64,000 bases of DNA from Chondrus crispus (Eukaryota > Rhodophyta > Florideophyceae > Gigartinales > Gigartinaceae), in assembly GCF_000350225.1 (NCBI RefSeq), contig NW_005179265.1:307917-371916 (forward strand). Reading direction: 5' to 3'. The number at the start of each line of letters is the position of its first letter. Positions within the stretch are counted from its first letter, which is position 1. A program made the translations under genes and the position numbers. Of this stretch, positions 32,280 through 42,692 are shown one piece after another. Under the pieces are notes generated by a model. It was not told the origin of the DNA and did no database searches. It worked only from the letters and a program-made list of their open reading frames with translations.

Positions 32280-34400
32280 ATATAACGTACGCCTCGCCGC
32301 GCCCCGACTCCCCCCACCCCCCTCCGCCCGCTTCGCCTCGCCTCGCTTCTACGCACCCCTCCACCCGCCTTAAAGGCGGAGGTAGGCGGAGTCGGAGAGA
32401 ACAAAGTTTGCTCTCCCCGACTCCCCCTACCTCCTGCCCCCCGCCTCGCCTCGCCCCGACTCCTCCCACCCCTTTTTCTCGCCTCGCCTCGCCCCGCCGC
32501 CTTTGCACGCCCCGCCTCCCCCTACCTCCTCCCCCCGCCTCGCCTAGCCCCGACTCCACCCACCCCCTCCGCCCGCTTCGCCTCGCTCCGCTTCTACGCA
32601 CCCCTCCCCCCGCCTTTGCCCGCCCCGACTCCCTTCCATCCATGCCACGCCTCACCACCGTTATGCCAGCCCCGCGACGTGCACAGGTCGCGCAGCGGCC
32701 TGTGCGCGCGCCTCAACCTGCACGCGCCGCCGCGCGCGCCGCCTTCGTTCGCGCCGCTGTCGTTTGCAACCCTGTGCCACGCGCTGCTGCACCAGCGGAG
32801 CGCGCCTGCGCGCGGACGGCGGCGAGTACACCCGCGTGTGTAACCAGCGTTCCCTGGACGGTCCTTGCTCATCTGATTGTACGCAGCCCAGGGGCTGCCC
32901 ATGGCCCACAAAATTGGACTCTCAGGGCAGAACAGGAGAACACGTGTAAATATAATCAAAATATATACATTCTGACATAAAATTGACCTCACGCATCATC
33001 AGTACAGGGCTACTGTTCGTATTTCTTCGTCTCTCCCTCGAAAAAAATATATCTGTCCCAACACGCTCCCCCGTCTCGCGGCTATGCCACCAGCCTTGCT
33101 CTCCCTCACCCCTTCCGCACCGGCTCGCACCCCCTGCGCTTCCTCTCCCCTCGTGCCCGCCGCCCGTCAAAATGTCGCTCCCCCTCAGGCCGCTCCGCGC
33201 TTTCCTCCTCTTCCCCAAGCTGCCGTTCGTGTAACCGCTGCACGTGGCCCACCCCCTGCCTCATGGCTTTCGCCGTCTCGCCGAGGCGAGGCGAGGCGGG
33301 TGTGAAGTGGTCAGGGGAGGCGAGGAGAGACGAGATGAGGCGGGGAGAGGGGTGGGGGGAGGCGGGGCGTGCAAAGGCGGGTGTGAGTGGGTGGGGGGAG
33401 GCGGGGCGAGGTGGGGCGAGGCCGGGCGAGGAGAGGCGGGAGGGAGGGGGTGGGGGGATTCGGAGCGAGGCGGGGAAGAGGGCGCAGGGGGAGGCGGGGA
33501 GTGCAAAGGCCGAGGGAGGGGTGCGTATTAGCGGGGCTAGGCGAAGCGGGGGGTGGGGAAAGGCGAGGTAAGTGTAGTATAAACCCACCCTCCCCCCTGA
33601 GCCTTTTTTTAGTTAGATTAGATCAACAACAGGATCCCATACTGTAGAGCCCGACGCTCTACAGTACAACCGCGCGTGTCCACGTGGGCACCACGTGTAC
33701 GAGGGGCACGCGCATACACGTGCTTACGTGTACCGCGCGCGAACGAAGCGCGCACGCACCATGGGTACTACGTGGACTGTCATCCTCGACATAGCTGACA
33801 GTATTACAGCGCAGGCCGACCTGCACTACAGTAGTGTTATGATAGATTGTTTTTATATTAAATACGGAGCGGACCGGCGGCGGCGTAGGTCGACAAGTAT
33901 GGGCTTGTCGACGACCAACCGCCAAGGTCAGTCCACCCAGCTTATTTTAAACGTCGCCTTCGCTCTTCGCGCGCGTTTAGTCGGAGCCGAGCCGGAGTGG
34001 ACGCGCAGCACGCGAGCGAGCACGGAACCGCCTCCGCCCGTCAGCACTGGTACGTCACCCAGTGCTGCTCCGGGGCGTCGAGGCGTCGATCCGCTCGTGC
34101 GTGCGCGCGTCCCTGCTCGCTCCCGCTCTACCACCGCTACCCGGGCCCGAGCCCGGTTCCGTAGCTGGTTGGCCCACTTCACCCCTTCTCCGATCCGGGG
34201 TCTACAGGTCGAACTGCGCGTACACCTCCAGTCATCTGGGGGTGTTTATGCTACAGTAAGGCGGGTGTGAAGGGGTCAGGGGAGGCGACGGGACGCGAGG
34301 GGAGGCGGTGGGAGGGAGGCGGGGCGAGCAATGGACGGGGGAGGGGGTGCGTAGAAGTGGGCCGAGGCGACGAGGGGTTTTAGGGGGATTAAGGCGGGGG
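32280..34400. repeat. GC-skewed foldback region
   Basis: 32280-32650 is strongly C-rich on plus (CGCCTCGCCTCGCC-type units, C-rich runs). 33260-33570 and 34256-34400 are its inverse (GGCGAGGCGGGG-type). TTCTACGCACCCCTC in the left block and its inverse GGGGTGCGTAGAAG in the right block confirm an inverted repeat. Between them, 32660-33260 has no gene. The right arm is split by the solo LTR. G-run density suggests quadruplex potential. Open frames here are composition artefacts. Confidence 0.7.
33573..34255. repeat. Solo LTR in Harbinger-2
   Basis: 683 bp, TGTAGTATAAAC to GTTTATGCTACA, flanked by GTAAG (33568-33572, 34256-34260). Same family as the solo LTR at 23209-23862 but clearly diverged. 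It contains CCACGTG and ACGTGTA motifs. No internal region remains. Confidence 0.92.
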
Positions 34401-34513
34401 TGGAACGCGCAGTCACAAGTCGGTAAGCTATGACAGGACACTGGGTCGGAGTAGCGAGCGTGGAAATGGGCAAGCAAATTCGTCGCCGTCATCGCCCAGC
34501 CGTTCTTGACCTC

Positions 34514-35695
34514 TTACTCCCGCCACGCCAAAAACTCTTCAAGAGAGGGTGGCTTGCACTTGAAATAAATCGAATTCTCATTGCGATATAAACAATTCCT
34601 TATGTTGCTAAATAGCATCCCAGCAAAGTACAAAGAGGCCACGGGTGCTTGCTGGACACGTAGTTTTCTCTTAAAGTCCATAAGCGTCCAGAATAGCTTG
34701 ATCTCCTTGAACATCCATTCGACGGTCATCCTGCTCGTGGACATTGCTGTGTTAAAAGCTCGTGCATCTTCCCCTAAATGTGCCCCTTGGAACGGTATTT
34801 CTAAGTATTCTCTCCAGTTATATCCACTGTCCCCATATATACAGTACTGTACGCCGTCAGACAGCAAGCATTCTTCCAGCTGAGACTCGAGTTCGGAGCG
34901 AGTAAATAGCGTCCAGTCATGCCGACGTCCTTCCAAAGGACCAAAACAGTGTAGAAACATTCCATCTGGAGTTGTAAGTGCTTGAAACTTTAGTGCATGC
35001 GCTCGCTTGTGTCCGTTGTGTACGACGTGTTGAAGTCCATAATTTGTAGGTCTTGCAATCTTGAGAACGGTTCCATCTATAAATCCGATGCAGTTTGTAA
35101 GACATTCAGATTTCTCGCCAACAGATGTAGCAAATAGTGATGCTTTTTGATGTATATATGTAACGGAAAGCTTACTAGTTATAAGTGACAACCTTGCAAT
35201 CAAAAACGCTTCTATTCCCTCCCAAAATATTTCGCACAGCTGTGAGGCATGCTTTCCGAACTGCACTTCCACGTCCCTCCAACGACAGGGGCTGGCCATT
35301 CGACGTAGTACAATGCACGTTACAAGAATTGGAGAGGCATAGTAACGATTTCTTTTGGTGTGCGTATGGGCCTCTGGCCATGCTAACGCTCTAACTATGC
35401 GGCTGATGTCCTGCTTTGCGAAGCGAAAATTGAAAAAATAGTCAGAGTCCGTAAGGGAATTAAAGTTGAACGCGTAGTTGGAAAGGGATATAATTCGCGT
35501 TCGTCGCAGATGACTACAGCAGTCCGCTCTAGCACGCAGGTGTGCTGCGAGCGACATACGTAGAAGCTCGGTGGACACGTTCACCCGCTGCGATCTCCTC
35601 AAAATTAGCGCTAACGAAATGTGTCTCCATCGAGATAACCCTTGTCTGCTAACGGCTTTGGTGTGTCGCCGTTGCAATCCGCGCCTCCTGGTCAT
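34514..35695 (-). CDS. Harbinger-2 transposase (DDE_Tnp_4/HARBI1 type)
   Basis: 393 residues, uninterrupted, from the ATG at 35695 (the frame is open 20 codons further up without an ATG). Catalytic motifs: GFIDGTVLKIARP (Asp), CIYGDSGYNWREYL (Asp) and MTVEWMFKEIKLFW (Glu). An N-terminal region with FRFAKQDISRIV resembles the helix-turn-helix of this family. All three acidic residues are present, so it may be functional, and ORF1 is intact too. The two genes converge as in other Harbinger elements. Confidence 0.87.
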   Translation of the reverse strand: MTRRRGLQRRHTKAVSRQGLSRWRHISLALILRRSQRVNVSTELLRMSLAAHLRARADCCSHLRRTRIISLSNYAFNFNSLTDSDYFFNFRFAKQDISRIVRALAWPEAHTHTKRNRYYASPILVTCIVLRRMASPCRWRDVEVQFGKHASQLCEIFWEGIEAFLIARLSLITSKLSVTYIHQKASLFATSVGEKSECLTNCIGFIDGTVLKIARPTNYGLQHVVHNGHKRAHALKFQALTTPDGMFLHCFGPLEGRRHDWTLFTRSELESQLEECLLSDGVQYCIYGDSGYNWREYLEIPFQGAHLGEDARAFNTAMSTSRMTVEWMFKEIKLFWTLMDFKRKLRVQQAPVASLYFAGMLFSNIRNCLYRNENSIYFKCKPPSLEEFLAWRE

Positions 35696-35796
35696 GCTTG
35701 ATTGTGCCCAGGTCGATAGTGCTGGTGGTCGAACCTCGTGTATGTGCGCAGCCAAAAATGTAATACTCCCACGTTACAGTCCTGCAGTCGCAGCGT

Positions 35797-36269
35797 GAAT
35801 AGTGTTGAAGAAACAAGATTACGCTTTATTACCTAAAGATCTCGGCCTAGAAATGTTTACCGTTCCTTGAATTCCTGGATGATTGCCCCCGTCTTTTGCT
35901 GTCCCCATTGTCGTGGACATAAACGTTGATACAACGGCCAAAGCAGCGTAGTAGCGCGTGTTTCCATGCCACCCCGGGCCGCTATCCTAGCGATACTACC
36001 CGCTTCGGCGGATGAGGACCACTTTCGGCTTGATTTGGGGCGCGCGTCCATGGCTCACCTGAGTCCGAGTTCTGCTTTGGTAAGCTTCAAGATGAGGGGG
36101 TACTTCCAGGATGAGAGGGCGTAAGTAGCGACGGGAGATCCCGTTATCTTATCGAGCGTGTGTGTGAAAAACATTCTCGAATGGTTAAGCCATACAAGAA
36201 AGAGTAGGGAGAGAACAGAACCAGTGATGACTTGATGAATGAGCAGCGAAGCTGAGGGTGGGATGGTGG
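35797..36269. other. Left flank of the DIRS-like element, unassigned
   Basis: No gene recognised. It may be the terminal B2 segment of the DIRS-like element or Harbinger-2 sequence upstream of its transposase. It starts with the 18-bp motif also seen at 36575. Confidence 0.35.
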
Positions 36270-36574
36270 GAGAACAAGCGACGACTTGAGGAAGAGAGAA
36301 GAGTGGTGAGAGAGTTTTGACGTTCCTCTCTTATACAGCCCTGTTTTCGGACAGTGGCCAAATTTCATTTCTGCCAAGTTTCATTACGCGAATGAAGAAT
36401 CATTCCCTAAATCATGGCGTGTGGCTTGGCGCTGACTTGTCGCCAAGTCATCTTGACTTGGATTTGTACGGCTGAAATGGTCCACTTGTTTACCACTTTC
36501 TGCTGAGTTGTCGTGCGTTCCAACCGAAAAGCCCCCTTGTCCAGATTCACCTTTCAATTGCCAATGAATGCACT
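36270..36574 (-). repeat. DIRS-like terminal repeat, 3' copy
   Basis: 305 bp matching the ends of 51769-52236, from GAGAACAAGCGACGAC to AATGAATGCACT. The 5' copy is longer because of an internal expansion. Confidence 0.85.
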
Positions 36575-37474
36575 GAATAGTGTTGGAGAAACTCCATAGG
36601 GAGTAGTCGAGATTTCGGACAGATGTCCGAAAAAGAAGACGGAATCCTCGCACGGCTGTACGCGAGCGTCGAGATAGGATTCTTCCATCGTGCGAGCGAC
36701 ACTCCAATCCCCTCAGATGCAAATGCGGTAGGAAGGGACTCCTATTGCAGCGCATTCCGATGCCGCACCCATGCGAAGCGAGTGTGAGGACCACAAGACT
36801 TGCGGAGGTGGGGTGGCGCCAGCTTGAGACAGGCAAGCATGGAGCCAACGTGAGATGCTTGCCGATGACGGTGTGAGCCGTTGGCCCGGGAGGGCCCAAT
36901 AGTAGCGACTTGTGGAGCGGGTGTTCCGGCGGTAACGGTCGTACCGTAAGACCAAGTCGATGAGCGAAAGCTTGTCTGGAGATAGTCTAGTGTAGGATAG
37001 GGTATGTGCCACTCGAGACCGATTTTTCTGTAAAGCAATTGCCAGGTCGATTGATCGTTCCGAAACTTGAATGTTGTCCATGCGAAGCGCAGCGCCAGCC
37101 TCCCCCCTTTCGAAGAAGCCGTAGGAAACCTGAACAGCGGTAGCGTTGCAAATCAACTGACGGGTGAGAGCAGGAGCGGCCATAGCAGCGTCGAAGATTT
37201 TCTGGGCTATGGTGCTCGGGAGGGCCCGTCGTTCTTTGTGTGCGTCCGGGTCGTTTTCGGCGCGGCGATCCAGGTCAGATTGTTGGTAGGCGGCCAGCGC
37301 GAGTTGGATGAGTGGGGTGTATTCAACGGGCAACTTGACGCGTTTGTGGGCCGTTACCACTGCGGAGACGTAATTCTTGACTGAACCGCCAGCAATCCTG
37401 CCTGAGTCGAAGAGCCAACCGAGGTACCTGAGCAAAGATCCTTCATCCGCAGCCCATAGGTCGATCCTTTCCAA
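36560..37474 (-). pseudogene. DIRS-like tyrosine recombinase
   Basis: A phage-integrase-type catalytic domain. Visible motifs are FFERGEAGAALRMDNI (box around the first Arg), SHSLRMGAASECAA (the H-x-x-R motif) and, after an in-frame TGA at 36713-36715, GDWSVARTMEESYLDARV, which holds the expected Trp and the nucleophilic Tyr. The TGA replaces a codon that is probably TGG in the family. This enzyme integrates circular cDNA without making a target duplication. Truncated here, so inactive. Confidence 0.8.
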
Positions 37475-39344
37475 CGTACAGAACGTAGTCCACTTCTACC
37501 AGAATCGCTCATTGCTCTTCCAGGTGTTGGTCGCCCGAGCGCGGTGAATTAGACCAGCGATAGTAGTCCATCCGCCTGAGATTCCGACTGCGGCGGTGCG
37601 CAGGACTGAGCCACGAAGCGAAGCAGCTAGCGGAAGTTGCTGCGTATCGTCCAGACGGCAATTTTCCATGGTGGGGCTGGCAGGTGCTGTGGTGCCCAAA
37701 ATGGTGGTAGATAGACGTCTGGCGCGTGAAACAGCTGAAACGTTCCGATTTCCTTGAGGCGACGACACCACGACTGAGCGGGCCAACACGGGGTGACCAG
37801 TAGGCCCTTTGCCCATTCCTGAATGATCTTCTCCACGACGAGTGGGATGAGCTTGAGCAGTGGGTTCCAGAAGTTGACCGTCTGCCCCCCAATGCTGCTG
37901 TAGCGCATCGATTCCTGAGGATCCCGGGGAGCGGTAGCGGCTGTTGAAACCGGTTGCAGATCGTTGATTCTTGATCCGCAAACCGGTCGATTGTTGGATC
38001 CATCTCGTGTAAGAGCGCCCTGATTGTCCGGGTGTTGATCCTCCAGTCGTCTAATGAACGCAAGCGAGAGAGGCGATCTGCGAAGCGGTTGACCGCAGAA
38101 GGGACGTATCGTGACTCGATTGAGATGCCCAGCTTGAGCAGTACCTTGTGTAACGCCCACAACTCCTTCATGAGGGATGGTGAGCGCGTGGTCATTGTGT
38201 TGGGTATGTGGACCACGGCCTGATTGTCCTCCCATACGCGGAGATGGGTCCCCGTTCGAAGGTCGTCTGCGAATGCCTTCAGATTGTCCGTTACTGCCCT
38301 GAGTTCCAGAAAGGTGATGGGCTTCGTACGCAGATGCGGATCTCAAAGCCCTTTCGCTTCCCAGGCCCCTGGTTCCCCCATCCTGAGGTCGTGTCCCAGT
38401 GTCCCTCCCATCCCAATTGAGGTTGATGCATCGGAGTGCATTGCCGTTGTGGCCGTTTGGTGATGGAGAGGGCGCGTAGACGGTGATTTGATCAATTCCT
38501 TCCAGTGTACCAGGTCCCGATGGCTGCGTGTTTGAGCTTCACGCGCCGCTTCGTTGGTCCCCGTAGCGAGTCGTACAGTGAACGGGTGTAGAAGCGGGCG
38601 AGAGGCATGGCCAGAGAGCATGAGATGGACACCCCGAGGAAGTGGCGTAACAATGATGTTTCCACCAACCGACGGTTCTGTCGGGCTTGCTGTAGCATTT
38701 TCGAGCGATGGCCTGAATCTTCTGAATCCGTTTGTCCGTTATCCCGAATACCTCAGCCTTGGTGTCGATCACGAAACCGAGGTGGTCCAACAGTTGCGAC
38801 CCGTCCCAGCAGCCTTTGCCTGGCTTTCTGCGGAGACCGGTTTTCTGCAGCAGTTTGTCCAGGAGCCGCTGTGCTCTGCGGAGTTCGGTGTGGCTTGGAA
38901 CTGTCACCAGAAAATCGTCCATGTATGGGTGGATGCGGAGATTGAGCCGGTCTCTCATGTACTCGACGAAAGGTCCCATGAATTTGACGAAGTAGAACGG
39001 AGATAGCTTCCACCCAAACGGTAGGGCGATACAACGAAAGTAACGTCCATCGATTCTGAAGAGGAACCAGTTGCGGATAGCCGGATGTACCTTGAAATGA
39101 TGGTACCCTTTCTCTATGTCGAACGAGAGCAGGTGGTCGTTCGGCTTGATTTCCAAAGCGAAGGATTCCAGTGTTTCCATTTTGACGGGAACAGACCGAA
39201 AGAGATCTGACTGTCGTTTGAGGTTGACGACCAATCGTCGCTTTTCTGTGCGCACGATGAAGGCGTTTGAGATAGGGAATCCTTGCTTGTTGAGGCGGTG
39301 AGCCTCCACCGGGGAGATTTCCTCGTAGATATGGCGGCGCGTGC

Positions 39345-40015
39345 TGTAGTATAATGACCGGCGCGAGCGTGCAGAGGTCATCGGACGGCCGTATACGGTA
39401 TACACGTGGGCGGCTGTGCCCACGTGTAGCGAGCGCGCGCGCATGCCGAGCGGTCGTATTCTGGCGTACGTGTACAGTAGTGCACGTGTCGTCCGAGCGG
39501 TAGTCTACGCGTGTTACGTGTGCGCGTTAGCACACGTGTCGTCCGTGCGGTAGTCTGTAAGCAACACGCGTTTACAGTAGTGCACACGTGTAGTACCAGC
39601 GTCCGTGCAGTAGTAGCAATTATGGCGCTAGTTTTTTAATTGTGTACAGTACCCGGCACGCACTAGGCAGCAGGTACTGTACTACTGTACTGGGACAGGT
39701 GTCCGAGGCGTCCCTCTGCGGGGTTAAGACCTGGCACCCGTCCCCACCAGTAAACAGGGGCAAGCTCGCCCCCGTCCCTTTTGCGCCTACGTACGTCCGC
39801 TTTCGGTTGTCTGTCGCGCGCACTGGCTTCTAACCCGTTACCGGTCGCTCCCGTTCACGCACCACGGGGCGACTGCGCGTAACCGGCCAGTGAGCCACTT
39901 CCTTTTCGCGAGCTCGTCCGATCGGTTCAATTGGCGCGTCGCGTCCGCGCCACGTGCTCCCTCGCTAAAGCCTCCGCCTCTCACCTAACCCAGGGCGGAG
40001 AGGAGTTATCCCACA
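39345..40015 (+). repeat. Gypsy-2 5' LTR
   Basis: 671 bp, TGTAGTATAATGACC to GTTATCCCACA. It has many ACGTG cores in both orientations and CTGTACTACTGTACTGG near 39680. Confidence 0.94.
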
Positions 40016-40143
40016 TTGGGTACTCTTGTGGAGGGGAAAACTCTCGAGGTTGAGCCACACGCGTGGTCGCTCGATCGCGCGCAGAACCGTACAGACGGAA
40101 AAGGTTGAGAAATCACTGCGTCGATCGCGAAGCGTATTCGACG

Positions 40144-41370
40144 ATGAACCGACCGGATCAAGGGGAGGACTCCGCCTCCGGGCGTCTGAGCACCCGCAGT
40201 GGCAGTGGCGCACCGCGCCCCCGGGTGGAGAACCCGGAAGCCCTGTTGCGACCGCCACGGCGACCGGGCCGCACGCGAGCGTCCGCATCGGATGTTACGC
40301 CCGCCGTGTCGGCAGGCACTGAGAATCGCGTCCAATGGATGGTCGAAGCGATTCAGCCGCGCATCCAGGCCTGGGTCGAGGAGTTCCTCGCTACGGAACT
40401 CCCCCAGGTAGCGCGCGTATGCCTCGACCGAACGGTGCCAGCTCTCGTGGACGCACACGTACGCAGCGCCATACCACCGCTTTTGGACGAACTTCTACCC
40501 GCTCAAGTCCAATGCGAGGTGGTGACCGCGCTCACCACTGTGGATGAAGAATCCCCGTCCGGCACGGCTCTAAAGGGAGCGATCAGCTCCGCCGTGGCCA
40601 ATCGTCTGGCCACGACCTTTGCCGGAGCAGGAGTCGACGCACGCAAGCAGCGCGACTCAACCGCTCCGGATCCTACGCTAACACACGCTGAACCGACCGG
40701 CGCCGCACTCGGGATCGGCACAATGGCCCCTCACCCGGAGGGTAAGACCATTTACCTCCCACCAATTTATGGTGCTACAGGAGGGCCCACAGAAAATGGC
40801 CCTCCCGTACTCGCCGATACGGCTGGCCCCCGCGGGACAGAAAACTGCCTGGGGCGCTTCGCGACAGAAAAGCGACAGCCGTATCGGTCGAGCAGAAGAA
40901 GCGCACCCGGCGCTCAAGGCTACACCTCGGAGGGTACAGAAACCCCTCCGAGGAAGAAGACACAAGACGTCGCCACATGGCGACGCGCAAGAACCGCGAC
41001 GGACGCTACGCGCGATAACGCGATGCCGGAGGGGTCGGTTACCCCTCCAATGATAACTGCGACGGACGCTACGCGCGATAACGCGATGCCGGAGGGGTCG
41101 GTTACCCCTCCGATGATAACCGCGAAGGACGCTATACGCGATACCGCGATGCCGGAGGAGGTGGATACCCCTCCGATGACGAGGACACCGAGTCGGACGG
41201 ATCGCGCAGAGGCGACCGCAGAGGCCGCAATGCGCGCGACCGACGTCGGTTCCGGCGAGAAGACTCCGATCCGGAGGGCTACAGTAGCCCCGGTGGAGAA
41301 GGAGACCGCCATTGCAGGGGCAGAGACCGCCGGTCTGCCCCGAGGCGGGATCCGAAACGGTTGCCGGTGA
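40144..41370 (+). CDS. Gypsy-2 N-terminal Gag-like ORF
   Basis: 408 residues from ATG 40144. A Pro/Arg-rich start, then helical segments (ENRVQWMVEAIQPRIQAWV), then a long Ser/Thr/Arg/Pro tail containing repeated 60-63-bp units around 40990-41190 (EGSVTPPMI repeated). It overlaps the next frame by 10 bp, so the two may be joined by ribosomal frameshifting or mutation. No known domain in this part; the location suggests N-terminal Gag. Confidence 0.6.
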   Translation: MNRPDQGEDSASGRLSTRSGSGAPRPRVENPEALLRPPRRPGRTRASASDVTPAVSAGTENRVQWMVEAIQPRIQAWVEEFLATELPQVARVCLDRTVPALVDAHVRSAIPPLLDELLPAQVQCEVVTALTTVDEESPSGTALKGAISSAVANRLATTFAGAGVDARKQRDSTAPDPTLTHAEPTGAALGIGTMAPHPEGKTIYLPPIYGATGGPTENGPPVLADTAGPRGTENCLGRFATEKRQPYRSSRRSAPGAQGYTSEGTETPPRKKTQDVATWRRARTATDATRDNAMPEGSVTPPMITATDATRDNAMPEGSVTPPMITAKDAIRDTAMPEEVDTPPMTRTPSRTDRAEATAEAAMRATDVGSGEKTPIRRATVAPVEKETAIAGAETAGLPRGGIRNGCR

Positions 41371-42692
41371 TCAGACCGCTGAACGACCTGTTCACCAAGG
41401 CCGTCGACTATCGCACGTATAGGCTGGAAAATCGCAGCGCGCGCTACGACGCGAGTACCGCGCGGCGAGTTAACCGATATCGGAAGAAGTTGGACGTCCA
41501 GCTGAAAACCCACACATTCGGTGGTCAAGATCCATTCGCGGTGCTAAGATTTCTCGCGCGCTTCAAGATGGCCTGCGACCACAATGGGGTCAGCGAAGGC
41601 GCGGCCGTATGGTGTTTCCAGTTCTATGTGACTGGGCAGGCTCACGCCTTGCTCCAGTCCAGGCTACACGGGAACACCATGGCGGTCGATGCAGAGCAGC
41701 GCGATATGCTCGAAACCTACGCGGAAGTTGTTAACTTTTTATTACGCACGTACGCGACTGACGAAGTTATTTCCGAAGCGGTCGGTGATGTCACCTCCTT
41801 CCGTCAGAGCTCTAATATGACGGAGGAGGTGTACAATAACCAGTTGTGGGACAAGGCGTTGCGCTGCGGAACCGTATTCTCGGACAGGCGCTTGAAGTCC
41901 CTTTTCGTTGAGGGGCTTCTGCCAGCAACGTGCGCGCAGGTGCGGAATTATCTCGCGACGCATCCGGGCGTGGACTACCAAGCGGTGGCACGCTACGCGC
42001 AAGCTATAGGCGAGACGCACCGCTCGGCTCGAAGACAGGCGACCTCGCTCGCGTCGCCTCAAGCACCGTCCGATTCGGTGAGATGGTTTACGCGCAACGC
42101 GCGGACAAGGCCCGTGCTGTCAGTCGAGTCCCTGTCTGAACTCCCGACAGCGCGCGGAACCGAAACGGAGGAGATACTGGCGGTGACGGACCAGTCGGCG
42201 ACGCCGAGCTCGCTTAGCTCGCCGCCGACTAGCTACCATCCGTCACCTGCCTCGTCCCCGGCGGGCGCACCGATAGCGCCCGCCCAACATGGTGACGCGC
42301 GCGCATATCCGTACGGAAGGCCAGTACAGAACCAGCGGGTCCGGTTCTTCAACCAAAGATTACCTGGACCCCCGCCGTGTCGGTTCTGTCTGGACCTGAC
42401 CCACCGACAGGACCAATGTCCTGTGGTGGCGGATAGCGCGCTGCGTTCGAAGCTTTTGCAGGCCCGCGAGGCCAATTACCAAAAGCTTCGGATCCGTCAA
42501 GGTCTCCGCCCAGGCTCGCCGTTCGAGCGTCAACCGCCGACCGCGTGGCGAAATTCGCGTGCGCAGGCTCCCACGGGCATCAACGTGGTCGAGCCGCGCG
42601 AGACCGTCCAATCGGAAGAACCCGCGTTACCGCTGACGGACGAGGGGCCCGAGGACCTTGGGTTGGCGGGGGAAGCCGGGGAGGACGCGTAG
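41361..42692 (+). CDS. Gypsy-2 Gag (capsid and nucleocapsid)
   Basis: 443 residues in another frame with no clear ATG, so probably expressed as a continuation of the upstream ORF. It contains the retrotransposon Gag helical domain (LRFLARFKMACDHNGVSEG, AEVVNFLLRTYA, QLWDKALRC) and a zinc knuckle CRFCLDLTHRQDQC with exact C-x2-C-x4-H-x4-C spacing. It forms the particle and binds RNA. The end overlaps the start of pol. Confidence 0.85.
   Translation: MPVIRPLNDLFTKAVDYRTYRLENRSARYDASTARRVNRYRKKLDVQLKTHTFGGQDPFAVLRFLARFKMACDHNGVSEGAAVWCFQFYVTGQAHALLQSRLHGNTMAVDAEQRDMLETYAEVVNFLLRTYATDEVISEAVGDVTSFRQSSNMTEEVYNNQLWDKALRCGTVFSDRRLKSLFVEGLLPATCAQVRNYLATHPGVDYQAVARYAQAIGETHRSARRQATSLASPQAPSDSVRWFTRNARTRPVLSVESLSELPTARGTETEEILAVTDQSATPSSLSSPPTSYHPSPASSPAGAPIAPAQHGDARAYPYGRPVQNQRVRFFNQRLPGPPPCRFCLDLTHRQDQCPVVADSALRSKLLQAREANYQKLRIRQGLRPGSPFERQPPTAWRNSRAQAPTGINVVEPRETVQSEEPALPLTDEGPEDLGLAGEAGEDA

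Noticed and set aside
33244-34270. Open frames in the GC-skewed region and solo LTR
   Set aside because: They follow G-rich repeats and LTR sequence; no domains.
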